Below are positions 8,626-17,628 of a stretch of 64,000 nucleotides of DNA, in pieces. A program made the translations under genes and the position numbers. The DNA is taken from assembly GCF_030811555.1 (NCBI RefSeq), contig NZ_JAUSQZ010000001.1, forward strand, positions 6,755,241 to 6,819,240, read 5' to 3'. Source of the stretch: Kineosporia succinea. GTDB lineage: Bacteria > Actinomycetota > Actinomycetes > Actinomycetales > Kineosporiaceae. The notes under the pieces were generated by a model that was given only the letters and a program-made list of their open reading frames with translations, had not been told where the DNA came from and searched no databases. Within the stretch, counting starts at the first letter, position 1; every line of letters begins with the position of its first letter.

Positions 8626-9930
8626 ATGAGTCCCAGCCCGGCCATCCCCCTGGAACCGGGGGCACCGCCCCTCGGGGACGACATCGCCCCCGACACGATG
8701 ACCGTCCCCTCCCGTACCACCGTCGTCCGCATCGGCGCCGGCTTCCTGCTCTTCGGCGTCTGCTGGGCCATCGGCCTGGCGATGGTCGCCAATGTGCTTC
8801 TCCCCCAGCGCCTCAGCGACATCGGCGTGTCCTCGCCGGACGCGTGGTTCGGCACCATCAACTCGGTCACCGCCGTGGTCTCCCTGGTGGCCAACCTGGT
8901 GTTCGGCAACCTCTCCGACCGCAGCCGCTCCCGCTTCGGCCGCCGCAGCCCGTGGTTGCTCTTCGGCGGGATCATCGCCGGCGTCTCGCTCTTCGCCGTC
9001 GGCGTGCTGACCGGCCCGGTCGCCATCATGGTCACGTACTGCGTCACCATGATCGGCCTGAACATGATGCTCGCCCCGGCCCTGGCGGTCATCTCCGACC
9101 GCGTGCCGGCCAACGTCCGCGGCACCATGTCGGCGTTCTTCGGCGGCGGCGCCACCATCGGCTACCCGCTCGGTGCGCTGGTCGGGGCCGCGTTCATCAC
9201 GCAGACCCTGAGCGGGTTCACGCTCGGGGCCGTGCTCCTGACCCTGTCGGGCGTCCTGACGCTGATCGTCTGGCCGCGCGAGCGCTCGGCCGCCTCCACG
9301 CCACCTGTCCAGGGCGGTCTCAAAGACCTGCTGACCTCGTTCCGGCCGCCGTCGCCGCGCAGCGCCCCCGACTTCTACAAGGCGTTCACCGGCCGGTTGT
9401 TCATGCTGATCAGCTATCAGATGATCGCCGCGTACCAGCTGTACATCGTGCAGAACTACGTCGGGCAGACCAAGGTCGAGTCGGCTGCCACGATCTCCAC
9501 GATGTCACTGATCACCCTGGTGGTCGGTGTGGTGGCCTCACTGGGGTCGGGCCCGGTCTCCGACCGCATCGGGCGGCGCAAGGTCCCCGCGGTGACGGCC
9601 GCCGGCCTGTTCGCGGTCGGTGTGGCCATGCCCTGGCTGTTCCCCACGACCACCGGCATGTTCCTGTACGCCGCGATCGCCGGATTCGGCTACGGGGTCT
9701 TCGGGGCGGTCGACCAGGCGATCAACGTCGACGTGCTGCCCGACCCCGAGGAGGCGGGCAAGGACCTGGGCGTGCTCAACCTGGCCACGACGCTCGGTCA
9801 GACCATCGGCCCGATCATCACCTCCACCGTCGTGGTCGTCACCGGTTCCTACGGACTGATCTTCCCGATCTCGATCGCCATGACGGTGATCGGGGCCGTC
9901 GCCATCCTGCGCATCAGTTCCGTGCGCTGA
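8626..9930 (+). CDS. MFS transporter, probably oligosaccharide uptake
   Basis: The 434-residue membrane protein has about twelve hydrophobic segments after a 35-residue hydrophilic N terminus, and the MFS cytoplasmic-loop signature between helices 2 and 3 (GNLSDRSRSRFGRRSPW), repeated in the second half as GPVSDRIGRRKVP. It sits 45 bases after the GH43 gene and 38 before GH2, with a purine-rich AAAGAAGG upstream of the start. The context suggests import of the oligosaccharide that the two intracellular hydrolases process. The substrate is inferred only from the neighbours. Confidence 0.9.
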   Translation: MSPSPAIPLEPGAPPLGDDIAPDTMTVPSRTTVVRIGAGFLLFGVCWAIGLAMVANVLLPQRLSDIGVSSPDAWFGTINSVTAVVSLVANLVFGNLSDRSRSRFGRRSPWLLFGGIIAGVSLFAVGVLTGPVAIMVTYCVTMIGLNMMLAPALAVISDRVPANVRGTMSAFFGGGATIGYPLGALVGAAFITQTLSGFTLGAVLLTLSGVLTLIVWPRERSAASTPPVQGGLKDLLTSFRPPSPRSAPDFYKAFTGRLFMLISYQMIAAYQLYIVQNYVGQTKVESAATISTMSLITLVVGVVASLGSGPVSDRIGRRKVPAVTAAGLFAVGVAMPWLFPTTTGMFLYAAIAGFGYGVFGAVDQAINVDVLPDPEEAGKDLGVLNLATTLGQTIGPIITSTVVVVTGSYGLIFPISIAMTVIGAVAILRISSVR

Positions 9931-9968
9931 TTCACCCTGTTCCAGAAACGAGAGAGCGAGTTACCCCC

Positions 9969-12335
9969 GTGGCTGTCATCCCGTTCAACACCGGTTGGAC
10001 CTACCGGCGGCCGCAGGGGCCGTTCGCGGCCGTGGGTGACCCGGCTCCGGAAACGCCGGTTCACCTTCCCCACGACGCGCTGCGCGATCAGGAGCGCTCC
10101 CCCGACGCCCCGGCCAAGGGCGCCTCGGCGTACTACCCGCACGGTGCCTTCACCTACGTGAGGACGTTCGACGCACCGTGGGAGTGGGAGGGCCAGTTGG
10201 TCCGGCTGGAGATCGAGGGCGCCTTCCGCCGGGCCCAGGTGTTCCTGAACGACGAGTTCGCGGGCAACCGGGCCGACGGCTACGCGCGGTTCTTCGTCGA
10301 CCTCACGCCCTACCTGAAGCCCGGCGCCCCAAACGTGCTGCGGATCGAGACCCGTTCCGGCGAGGACTCCCGCTGGTACGCCGGCGCCGGGCTGCACCGC
10401 CCGGTCCGGCTGCACGTCGACCGCCCCGTGCACGTCGTGCCCGACGGCATCCAGATCGACACCGTGCGCCTCGAGGACGACCAGGCTGTTCTGGAGGTGC
10501 GCACCCGGGTCACCAACGCGGGCATCAACACCCGCACCACCCGCGTCCGTACCCGGATCCTCGGCCCCGACGGCTCCGTCCTCGACTCCGCCGACACCCC
10601 GTCCACCCTGGTCCGCGGCGAAGAAGCAGTCGTGCGCCAGCGCTTCTACATCAGCGCCCCGGCCCTGTGGTCACCCACCGTCCCGTCGCTGCACCGGGCC
10701 GAGGTGACGGTCGAAGACGCCCCTCACACGGTGACTTTCGGGATCCGCACGGTCACCGTGGACCCCCGCAAGGGCCTGCGCATCAACGGCGCACCGGTGC
10801 TGCTGCGCGGTGCCTGCATCCACAGCGACAACGGGCCCCTGGGCGCCGCGGCGATCGGGCGCGCCGACGAACGCCGCATCGAGCTGCTGCTGGCCGCCGG
10901 TTTCAACGCCGTGCGCGCCGCCCACAACCCTCTCTCGAAAGCCACTCTCGAGGCCTGCGACCGGCTCGGCATGCTGGTGATGGACGAGGCCTTCGACATG
11001 TGGACGCGGTTCAAGACGCCCTACGACTACGCCGCCGAGTTCCCGCAGTGGCACCGCGACGACCTCGCGGCCATGGTCGCCAAGGACCGCAACCATCCCA
11101 GCGTCATCATGTACTCGATCGGCAACGAGATCGCCGAGACCGGGACCCCGCACGGGGCCCGCTGGGCCCGCACCCTCGCCGAGCACGTCCGCTCGCTCGA
11201 CCCGACCCGGCCGGTCACCAACGGCGTCAACGCCCTGCTGGCGATCATCGACGAGGTGGCCGAGGCCGGGGGCCTGAACGAGGCCATGGCCGAGGGCGAC
11301 TGGTTCAGCACGGTCAGCGCCAGCCCGGCCGCCTCGGCGCGGATCGAGGAGTCCAGCGCCGCGCTCGACGTGCTCGGCCTCAACTACGCCGAGGGCCGTT
11401 ACGAGCCCGACGCCCACGCCTACCCGCACCGGGTCATCGTCGGGTCCGAGACCTTCCCCTCCCAGATCGGCAAGCTGTGGCCGATGGTCGTGGCCAGCCC
11501 GAACGTCATCGGCGACTTCACCTGGACCGGCTGGGACTACCTCGGCGAGGTGGGCATCGGCGCCACCGCCTACGAGGGCGAGACCACCGATCTGGAGCGG
11601 GAATTCCCTTACCTGACCGCCTGGACCGGCGACCTGGACATCACCGGCTGGCGCCGGCCCGTCTCCTTCTACCGCGAGATCGTCTTCGGGCTGCGCACCG
11701 AGCCCTGCATCGCCGTGCTGCGCCCCGAGCACCACGGACGCGCCATCGCCCAGCAGTCACCGTGGGCCTGGAGCGACTCGGTGTCTTCCTGGACCTGGCC
11801 GGGATTCGAGGAGCGCCCGGTGACCGTCGAGGTCTACGCCGATGCCGACGAGGTCGCCCTGCTGCTCGAGGGTGCCGAAATCGCCCGCGCCGCCATCGAC
11901 ACCTACCGGGCGTCACTCGAGACCGTCTACCGCCCGGGCGAACTCACCGCGGTCGCGTACCGCGACGGGCAGGAGACCGGACGCACGAGCCTCCGCACGG
12001 CCGGATCACCGTGCTTGACAGTCACATCCGACCGCGAGCGCCTGCACGCCGACGATGACGATCTCGCCTTCCTCGACGTCGAGCTCCGGGACGCGGACGG
12101 GATCCTGGCGACCTCGGCCGACCGCGAGATCACCGTCGCGGTGTCCGGTCCCGGAACGCTCGCGGGCCTCGGCAGCGCCCGGCCCCGGACCACGGAGCGC
12201 TTCGACGCCGACCGCTGGACCACCTTCGACGGGCGCGCGCTGGCCGTGATCCGGCCCACCGGCGCCGGGACCATCACGGTCACGGTCACCTCCCCCGGCC
12301 TGAACGAGGTGACGATCGAGGTCGCGGTGGACTGA
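9969..12335 (+). CDS. Glycoside hydrolase family 2 (beta-galactosidase-like), cytoplasmic
   Basis: The 788-residue enzyme has the GH2 domain order: N-terminal jelly-roll sugar-binding domain (WYAGAGLHRPVRLHV), immunoglobulin-like domain, TIM barrel with the acid/base in SIGNEIAE (Glu387) and the predicted nucleophile in VGSETFP (Glu494), then two C-terminal beta domains ending in an Ig-like SPGLNEVTIEVAVD. The sequence FTWTGWDYLGE after the nucleophile is typical of this GH2 subgroup. The GTG at 9969 begins the family-like text FNTGWTYRRP. The frame is open for about 3 kb upstream, but that part is antisense-like shadow of the two preceding genes. Specificity (galactoside or another beta-glycoside) cannot be set from sequence. 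Confidence 0.92.
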   Translation: MAVIPFNTGWTYRRPQGPFAAVGDPAPETPVHLPHDALRDQERSPDAPAKGASAYYPHGAFTYVRTFDAPWEWEGQLVRLEIEGAFRRAQVFLNDEFAGNRADGYARFFVDLTPYLKPGAPNVLRIETRSGEDSRWYAGAGLHRPVRLHVDRPVHVVPDGIQIDTVRLEDDQAVLEVRTRVTNAGINTRTTRVRTRILGPDGSVLDSADTPSTLVRGEEAVVRQRFYISAPALWSPTVPSLHRAEVTVEDAPHTVTFGIRTVTVDPRKGLRINGAPVLLRGACIHSDNGPLGAAAIGRADERRIELLLAAGFNAVRAAHNPLSKATLEACDRLGMLVMDEAFDMWTRFKTPYDYAAEFPQWHRDDLAAMVAKDRNHPSVIMYSIGNEIAETGTPHGARWARTLAEHVRSLDPTRPVTNGVNALLAIIDEVAEAGGLNEAMAEGDWFSTVSASPAASARIEESSAALDVLGLNYAEGRYEPDAHAYPHRVIVGSETFPSQIGKLWPMVVASPNVIGDFTWTGWDYLGEVGIGATAYEGETTDLEREFPYLTAWTGDLDITGWRRPVSFYREIVFGLRTEPCIAVLRPEHHGRAIAQQSPWAWSDSVSSWTWPGFEERPVTVEVYADADEVALLLEGAEIARAAIDTYRASLETVYRPGELTAVAYRDGQETGRTSLRTAGSPCLTVTSDRERLHADDDDLAFLDVELRDADGILATSADREITVAVSGPGTLAGLGSARPRTTERFDADRWTTFDGRALAVIRPTGAGTITVTVTSPGLNEVTIEVAVD

Positions 12336-12401
12336 GCCCGGCGCCCGGCACCGGCCTGGGCCGTGCGCGTCCCGGTGCCACGGCCCCGGGCCACGGCTGC
12401 G

Positions 12402-12773
12402 CTAGGCCGGTTGCCCCTCGGTCACGATCGTGGCCGCGAACAGCATCACGGCGTCGAGCTTTTCGAGGGTGGCCGTCAGGTCTTTCACCTGTGCGTCCAT
12501 CCGGGCGCGCTGTTCGGCCAGCACGCCGAACATCTCCGGATCGGCCACCCCGGAATGAACGCACGGCAGCAGCTTGACGATGTCCTGGCTGCTCAGGCCG
12601 GCCCCGAACAGCAGCTGGATCCACCGCACGCGCCCGACTGCTTCGTCCCCGTAGAGCCGCTGACCGCTGGAGCTGCGCTCCGAGGCCAGCAGGCCCTGCT
12701 CCTCGTAGTACCTCAATGACCGGGCGCTGACCCCGGTTCTGGCCGACACGTCACCGATTCGCACCCGCACCAC
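12402..12773 (-). CDS. Small MerR-family regulator
   Basis: The 123-residue protein has a complete MerR HTH (RIGDVSARTGVSARSLRYYEEQGLLASERSSSGQRLYGDEAV) followed by one dimerisation helix (EQRARMDAQVKDLTATLEKLDAVM). A single Cys (LPCVHSG) sits in the linker, where redox or thiol-reactive sensors sometimes have one. Several in-frame GTG codons near the 5' end leave the start uncertain by up to four codons. The TetR gene is 30 bases upstream in the same direction. Confidence 0.85.
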   Translation of the reverse strand: MVRVRIGDVSARTGVSARSLRYYEEQGLLASERSSSGQRLYGDEAVGRVRWIQLLFGAGLSSQDIVKLLPCVHSGVADPEMFGVLAEQRARMDAQVKDLTATLEKLDAVMLFAATIVTEGQPA

Positions 12774-12803
12774 ACCCTTCCACCACCGAAAGTGCCCTGC
12801 CCC

Positions 12804-13379
12804 TCACGGCCGGTCCCCTGCGTCCTTCATGCCCGCCGGGAACGCCGTCATCGCGATCTCGGCGATCTGCCGCAGGTCTTCGAGGGTGCCGCCGTCACGC
12901 GCCCGCCCGGACATCCCACGCAGGACCGTCACCAGATACGAGGCGAGGCGATCGGTGCGGGTGCCGGCCGGCAGGTCGCCGTCTTCCACCCCGCGGTCAA
13001 GGCGGTCGAGAAGCCGCTGCTGCAGCTCCTCGCGCTGCGCCGTGAGCAGGGGCTCGGTCAGCATCATGCATCCGGGGGGTGTGGACGCGTCGGTGTGGGC
13101 ACGGGCCGTGTCCTCGAGGACGCGCACGACGGCCTCGCGGGCGGTCGGCAGGGCGGCGGCCTGGTCGAGTCCTTCGCAGGTGCGCCGGAAGTACTCGGCG
13201 GAGGCCTCCTCGAAGAGGTGCTGCTTGTCGCCGAAGGCGGCGTACAGGCTCGGCGGCGAGACACCCATGACCGAGGTCAGCGTCGCGATGGACGTGCCCT
13301 CGTAGCCCTGGCGCCAGAACTGCTCGACGGCAGCGGCGAGGGCGGCGTCTCGGTCGAAGCTCCGGGGTCGTCCAGCCAT
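12804..13379 (-). CDS. TetR-family repressor divergent from an SDR gene
   Basis: The 191-residue protein starts MAGRPRSFDRDAAL and has the TetR HTH SIATLTSVMGVSPPSLYAAFGDKQHLF, then an all-helical ligand domain with PPGCMM, common in the AcrR/YcdC-like branch. It faces a short-chain dehydrogenase gene across 84 bp that hold two matching dyads, so autorepression and control of the SDR are the obvious prediction. The inducer is unknown, probably the SDR substrate or a reactive carbonyl. Confidence 0.9.
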   Translation of the reverse strand: MAGRPRSFDRDAALAAAVEQFWRQGYEGTSIATLTSVMGVSPPSLYAAFGDKQHLFEEASAEYFRRTCEGLDQAAALPTAREAVVRVLEDTARAHTDASTPPGCMMLTEPLLTAQREELQQRLLDRLDRGVEDGDLPAGTRTDRLASYLVTVLRGMSGRARDGGTLEDLRQIAEIAMTAFPAGMKDAGDRP

Positions 13380-13394
13380 GACCCCAGCATAACG

Positions 13395-13447
13395 TAGCGA
13401 CCGCTAAAGAATGTGCTAGCGTCCCTGGCTATCAATAGCGATCACTA
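13395..13447. promoter_or_regulatory. Two TetR-type operators between TetR and SDR genes
   Basis: TAGCG-AC-CGCTA at 13395-13406 and TAGCG-AT-CACTA at 13436-13447 share the dyad TAGYG-N2-CRCTA. The first lies 16 bases before the TetR start and the second 17 bases before the SDR start. A further TAGCG half-site lies at 13418-13422. Confidence 0.6.
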
Positions 13448-13463
13448 CAGAATGGAGGACGTC

Positions 13464-14183
13464 GTGGACCTGAAAGGTGCAGTCGTCCTGGTCACCGGTG
13501 CGAACCGGGGTATCGGCGCCGCGTTCGTGCGGGTTCTGCAGGACCGCGGGGCGGGCAAGATCTACGCCGCGGCCCGCGACGCGACGACGATCCAGGCCGA
13601 CGGCGTGGAGAAGATCGCGCTCGACGTCACCCGGCCCGGCCAGATCGAGGCGGCGGCCCGGGCCGCCGGTGACGTGCAGGTCCTGATCAACAACGCCGGG
13701 ATCTCCACGGGCACGTCGCTGGTGACCGGCGACGAGGCGAGCATCCGGCGGGAGATGGACACCAACTTCTACGGCCCGCTGCTGCTGACCCGCGCCTTCG
13801 CCCCGATCCTGCGGGCCAACGGGGGCGGCGCCGTGCTCAACGTCGTCTCGGCCCTGTCCTGGTTCACCGCTCCCGGCGCCGGCGCCTACGCCGCGTCGAA
13901 GGCCGCGACCTGGATGCTGACCGACAGCACCCGCCAGGAGCTCGCCGGTCAGGGCACCCACGTGGTCGGCGTCTACATGGGCCTGGTCGACACCGACATG
14001 AGCAAGGGCATGCAGGCGCCGAAGATCCACCCGGCCGAGCTGGCGGGTGCGGGCCTCGACGCGATCGAGTCGGGCGAGCAGGAGGTGCTGGCCGACGACT
14101 GGGCGCGGTTCATCAAGTCCGGGCTCGCGCTCGACCCGCGCGAGCGGTACGAGCGGATCGGCGCCGCGCTCAGCGGGAGCTGA
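13464..14183 (+). CDS. Short-chain dehydrogenase/reductase (SDR)
   Basis: The 239-residue classical SDR has the cofactor motif TGANRGIG, NNAGIS, and the catalytic pair in YAASKAA. The loss of an acidic residue after strand 2 (AAARDATT) is compatible with NADP(H), an inference. The GTG at 13464 is selected because GGAGG lies 5 bases upstream. The ATG at 13452 would overlap that site. It is divergent from the TetR gene, with shared operators. Confidence 0.9.
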   Translation: MDLKGAVVLVTGANRGIGAAFVRVLQDRGAGKIYAAARDATTIQADGVEKIALDVTRPGQIEAAARAAGDVQVLINNAGISTGTSLVTGDEASIRREMDTNFYGPLLLTRAFAPILRANGGGAVLNVVSALSWFTAPGAGAYAASKAATWMLTDSTRQELAGQGTHVVGVYMGLVDTDMSKGMQAPKIHPAELAGAGLDAIESGEQEVLADDWARFIKSGLALDPRERYERIGAALSGS

Positions 14184-14284
14184 GCTCCTTTTTGCGCTGG
14201 GGCCGGGTGCCGCGACTGCGCGGCGCCCGGCCCTCTTCGCGCGAACGTGCATACTGGGGGCCACAACTCATGGCCGGAGGAACC

Positions 14285-14602
14285 GTGGACGTGCCGAGAT
14301 TGATCGTCAGGCGCTTTCACCGCTGGCCCGTTCCGGCCGGAATCGTTCTCGGGGTTCTGGTGGGCTGGGCTTTCGACGGAGTTCGTCGGTTCGGTCAAAA
14401 CACTGCCCGCCTGTGGATTCAGGTGTGGCGCTCCAGCCATCGACATCCTCGACGGACGTCACGCACCACGAACACCGGCAGGACGACCCACACGGCGATG
14501 GCGATCACCCGCATCACGTCCCAGGCAACGAAGTCGCCGGTGAGCAGGTTCCAGCCCCACAGCAGCACGAGCAACGGTGCCCACCAGAGAAACCGGCGCT
14601 GA
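14285..14602 (+). CDS. Possible small membrane-anchored protein (uncertain, overlaps convergent gene)
   Basis: The GTG at 14285 has GGAGGAACC just upstream and starts a frame with one clear hydrophobic helix (PAGIVLGVLVGWAF). The last two thirds of the 105 codons are antisense to the well-supported membrane gene at 14419-15003, lose hydrophobicity and become Arg/Ser/Thr-rich, as shadow frames do. Either this is a short real gene overlapping the convergent gene by 184 bp, or only its 5' part is a gene remnant. Confidence 0.3.
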   Translation: MDVPRLIVRRFHRWPVPAGIVLGVLVGWAFDGVRRFGQNTARLWIQVWRSSHRHPRRTSRTTNTGRTTHTAMAITRITSQATKSPVSRFQPHSSTSNGAHQRNRR

Positions 14603-15003
14603 CGAACGAGATTGACCGCGGCCTGGGCGGCGATGTCCTGATCCTGCTCCGGCACGGGTTCACCGGCCCGCACCGCCTTGATGATCCGGACCCGGCGTTC
14701 CTTCTCGACGCCCCACAGCAGCGGGGCCTGGGCCTGGTCCGATCCCCTTCGGCGGCGCCGGACGAGCCACGCCAACGGTGCCAGGAGAGGCACCAGCATC
14801 AAGGGCGGAGCGGCGAGGAAGACCCAGAGCGGCAGATCGGGATCGGCCGCATACAGGATTCCGCACGCCGCCAGGGCCACCAGCAGGAAGAGCCCCGCGA
14901 GCAGGCGCAACCAGCGATCCTGACGACGCCGGGCGAGCTGGGCGATCTCGGGATCCACCATGCTCATGATGATCAACGAACCGGGCAAATGGCGCATGTT
15001 CAC
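14419..15003 (-). CDS. Hypothetical four-helix membrane protein
   Basis: The 194-residue protein has two pairs of transmembrane helices (LRLLAGLFLLVALAACGILY and VFLAAPPLMLVPLLAPLAWLV; then FLWWAPLLVLLWGWNLL and VMRVIAIAVWVVLPVFVV) separated by a charged cytoplasmic stretch of about 50 residues. No family is recognised. The start is uncertain: the ATG codons at 14967 and 14961 are alternatives and none has a strong ribosome binding site. Confidence 0.6.
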   Translation of the reverse strand: MNMRHLPGSLIIMSMVDPEIAQLARRRQDRWLRLLAGLFLLVALAACGILYAADPDLPLWVFLAAPPLMLVPLLAPLAWLVRRRRRGSDQAQAPLLWGVEKERRVRIIKAVRAGEPVPEQDQDIAAQAAVNLVRQRRFLWWAPLLVLLWGWNLLTGDFVAWDVMRVIAIAVWVVLPVFVVRDVRRGCRWLERHT

Positions 15004-15027
15004 ATCTCGCCGGGTCGTGGTGGTTGC

Positions 15028-15360
15028 TCAGGGGACGGTCCCCGGCAGGGCGGTCAGGGCGAGATGCTCGCACAAATCGCGGATCAGGCGGCTGTTCTCG
15101 CCCGGCCGGGTCACGCTCACCACCCGGCACGGCTCGGGGCCCACCGCCGCCACGTAGGTGAGATCACAGGGGTGATCTCGAGGTGCTCGGACGGTGCGGG
15201 GAGCGAGAGCCTCGCCACGGACGCGTCGACCGTGCGCTCGAGCACCGCCCGGGCGGAGGTGGCTGAGCACCGGCGCGTCACCCGGACGGAGCAGTCCCGT
15301 GCTGATCGAGACCACCGACAGACGCTCCGCCCTGCGGGCAATCAGCACCGGCCGATGAGA
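15028..15360 (-). pseudogene. Unidentified gene with two compensating frame switches
   Basis: Minus-strand text with good actinobacterial codon bias runs in one frame (RPVLIARRAERLSVVSIS to HLR), changes frame near 15245-15257 (RAVLERTVDASVARLSLPAP to ITPV), and returns to the first frame near 15160-15175 (DLTYVAAVGPEPCRVVSVT to the stop at 15028). Neither frame alone reads as a protein. The spliced reading gives about 110 residues. The second switch coincides with a perfect hairpin (GAGATCAC-AGGG-GTGATCTC at 15160-15179). It is either a decayed gene or a sequence error. I do not recognise the family. Confidence 0.45.
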
Positions 15361-15415
15361 TCCCCGCGTCGTGTCGGTCTGTACGGGGACATCCGATTCC
15401 CGAGAGGCTGGCTCC

Positions 15416-15979
15416 GTGCGCACCCTGACCTACGGCATGAACCTGAGCCTGGACGGCTACGTCGCCGCGCCCGGTGACGATCTCGGCTGGAGCGCGCCGG
15501 GTGACGAGCTGTTCCAGTGGTGGTCCGACCGGGTCGCCGCGACCGGCGTCGCCCTGTACGGCCGCAGGCTGTGGCAGGGGATGAACGGGCACTGGCCAAC
15601 CGCCGACCGGCAGCCCGGCGCCACCGCGGCACACATTCAGTACGCCCAGCGCTGGCGGGACATGCCCAAGGTGGTCTTCTCCTCCACCCTGAGCGCGGTC
15701 GAGGGCAACGCCCGCCTGGCAACGGACGACGTGGTCACCGAGATCTCCCGCCTCAAGTCCGAGGACGGCGGGCCCCTCGACATCTGCGGGCCCACCCTGG
15801 CCTCCGTGGCCATGCGGGCCGGGCTGATCGACGAGTACGCGATCGTCACCCATCCGGTGCTGATCGGCGGCGGCCTGCCGTTCTACCCCGCTCTCGACCG
15901 CTGGGTGCACCTGGACCTCGTGGAGACGCGAACGTTCCCCGGTGGCGTGGTGCTCACACGGTACACGGTCCGTCGCTGA
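15416..15979 (+). CDS. Dihydrofolate reductase / RibD C-terminal family protein
   Basis: The 187-residue protein belongs to the RibD_C superfamily of NADPH-dependent reductases (YyaP/YwjB-like). It starts RTLTYGMNLSLDGYVAAPGDDLGW, the strand-loop characteristic of the family, continues with ALYGRRLWQGM and PKVVFSSTL, and has a nucleotide-binding GPTLASVAMRAGLIDEY followed by PVLIGGGLPF near the C terminus. The GTG start has GAGAGG 8 bases upstream. It lies divergent to the frame-switched gene, with overlap of the putative 5' ends. It is probably a stand-alone reductase of pterin- or riboflavin-like compounds. The substrate is unknown. Confidence 0.9.
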   Translation: MRTLTYGMNLSLDGYVAAPGDDLGWSAPGDELFQWWSDRVAATGVALYGRRLWQGMNGHWPTADRQPGATAAHIQYAQRWRDMPKVVFSSTLSAVEGNARLATDDVVTEISRLKSEDGGPLDICGPTLASVAMRAGLIDEYAIVTHPVLIGGGLPFYPALDRWVHLDLVETRTFPGGVVLTRYTVRR

Positions 15980-16013
15980 GCGCCGGCAACCAGAACGAGG
16001 GCGCAGGTGCCCG

Positions 16014-17606
16014 TCAGGCCTCGTGGACGACCTCGCCGTCCACGACCGTCCCGAGCACCGGCAGCGTCGCGAGCGTGTCCCCGTCGACGGTGGCCGGGTC
16101 GTCCGCGAACACCGTGAGGTCGGCGAGCGCCCCGATCTCGAGGAGGCCGGTCCGGTCCGAGCCCATGGCCTGCGCCGCCGCCCGGGTGTATCCGTGCACC
16201 GCCTGCTCACCGGTCAGCCGGAGGTGCTCCTCGAAGACGGGGGCGCCGGGATTGCCCGGCTCGCGGCGCAGCACGGCCCAGGCCATACCGATGCGCGGGT
16301 CGAACTGGGCCACCGGCCAGTCCGACCCGAGCACCAGCTGAGCTCCGGCGCGCAGGACGTCGGCGGCGCGCCAGCCCCGGGCACTGCGGACCCGGCCCAG
16401 GCGGTGGGCCCAGGAGTCGGAATGGTCCTCGTGGCGCCACTGCATGTGCAGAGGCTGCATGGACACGGCGATCCCGGCGTCCGCGGCCCGGCGGAGGTCG
16501 GTGTCGGTCAGGGTTTCCAGGTGCTCGATGCGGTGGGGTGCGCCCGAGGCCGAGCGGACGCCTGCGGCGAGATAGGCGTCGATCGTCTCGCCCACCGCAC
16601 GGTCGCCGATCGCGTGGGTGGCGATCTGGAACCCCGCGCGGGTGTAGGTGCTGACGACGTCGCGGTACCGCGACGGGTCGGGCCAGAAGGAGGCCAGGCC
16701 GTCGCCGAGGGTGTCCGGTTCGTAGAGCCAGCCGGTGCCGGTGTCGATGACGCCGTCGTGGAACAGCTTGATCAGGCCGGTGCGCCAGCGTCTTCCACCG
16801 CGGTCGCGCTGGGCGAGGATCTCGGCGACCTCCTCGGGCACGAAGTGCGGCCGGTGGGTCAGGGCGCTCTGCAGGCGCACCGGCAGGCCCTCGTTCGCGT
16901 CGATGTCGTCGAACACGTCCAGGCTCGAACGGGTTCCGTCCATCGACACCACGCCGGTGATGCCCACGGCGTTCATCTGCCGCAGCGTGCCCAGCACGGC
17001 GGCCCGCGCCTGCTCCGGGGTGACGGCCGGCAGGTGGGCGGCCACCAGCTGGAAGGCCGAGCGTTCCCTCAGCTCGCCTGTCGGCAGGTCGTTCTCGTCG
17101 ACGACCACGACGCTGTTGTCCCGGAAGCGCTCGCGGCCGGTGACTCCCGCACGCTGCAGGGCTCGGGGGGAGGCGACGGCCGTGTGCCCGTCGAAGAAGA
17201 GCCCGTAGAACGGAAGGCCGTGGACCGCCTCGGCCAGGTCGGTTCCGCGGATCGGCCGTCCGGCGAAGATCGCGTAGTCGAGATTCCAGACGTGCAGCCA
17301 GGAGTCGGGGGCCCGGCCGTGCGCCAGTTCCCGCAGCCGGGCCAGGAATCCGTCCCACGAGCGGACCGCACCGAGGTCGACCGCGTGCGCGAGCCCGGCC
17401 GCGTGGTGGGGATGGGCGTGGGAGTCGATGAGCCCGGGAGTCAGGGTCCCGCCGCGGCCGTCCAGGTGCCGCGCCGACGCGGCCACCTCGCGCCGCGCGT
17501 CCTTCCCGGAGCCCAGCGCCACGATCACACCGTCACGGGCGGCGAGCGCCGTGACGCCGGGGCGGCCGGGCACCCGGATGCCGGTGACGAGCAGGTCGCG
17601 GTTCAT
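16014..17606 (-). CDS. Amidohydrolase family protein (YtcJ-like)
   Basis: This 530-residue metal-dependent hydrolase has an N-terminal beta-sandwich segment, the metal-binding HxH in DSHAHPHHAAG, later His ligands in FQIATHAIGDRAV and HRIEHLETL, and the final metal Asp in LVLGSDWPVAQFDP. The C terminus has the usual GLLEIGALADLTVF of exo-acting amidohydrolases. YtcJ-like members hydrolyse N-acyl or cyclic amide bonds, and no substrate can be read here. It lies 22 bases after an amino-acid-type permease gene in the same direction, so the pair probably imports and hydrolyses a nitrogen compound. Confidence 0.9.
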   Translation of the reverse strand: MNRDLLVTGIRVPGRPGVTALAARDGVIVALGSGKDARREVAASARHLDGRGGTLTPGLIDSHAHPHHAAGLAHAVDLGAVRSWDGFLARLRELAHGRAPDSWLHVWNLDYAIFAGRPIRGTDLAEAVHGLPFYGLFFDGHTAVASPRALQRAGVTGRERFRDNSVVVVDENDLPTGELRERSAFQLVAAHLPAVTPEQARAAVLGTLRQMNAVGITGVVSMDGTRSSLDVFDDIDANEGLPVRLQSALTHRPHFVPEEVAEILAQRDRGGRRWRTGLIKLFHDGVIDTGTGWLYEPDTLGDGLASFWPDPSRYRDVVSTYTRAGFQIATHAIGDRAVGETIDAYLAAGVRSASGAPHRIEHLETLTDTDLRRAADAGIAVSMQPLHMQWRHEDHSDSWAHRLGRVRSARGWRAADVLRAGAQLVLGSDWPVAQFDPRIGMAWAVLRREPGNPGAPVFEEHLRLTGEQAVHGYTRAAAQAMGSDRTGLLEIGALADLTVFADDPATVDGDTLATLPVLGTVVDGEVVHEA

Positions 17607-17628
17607 CGTCCCCTCCTGAGAAGTGTTC

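Noticed and set aside
10091-10100. GGAGCGCTCC, resembling the CebR cellobiose-repressor box
   Set aside because: It lies inside the GH2 coding region, matches only the central 10 bp, and is expected by chance in GC-rich coding sequence.
6999-12335. A 1,778-codon plus-strand open frame spanning the GH43, transporter and GH2 genes
   Set aside because: Only the last 788 codons read as a protein (GH2). The rest is Arg/Pro/Ala-rich shadow in another frame of the two upstream genes, a usual effect of high GC.
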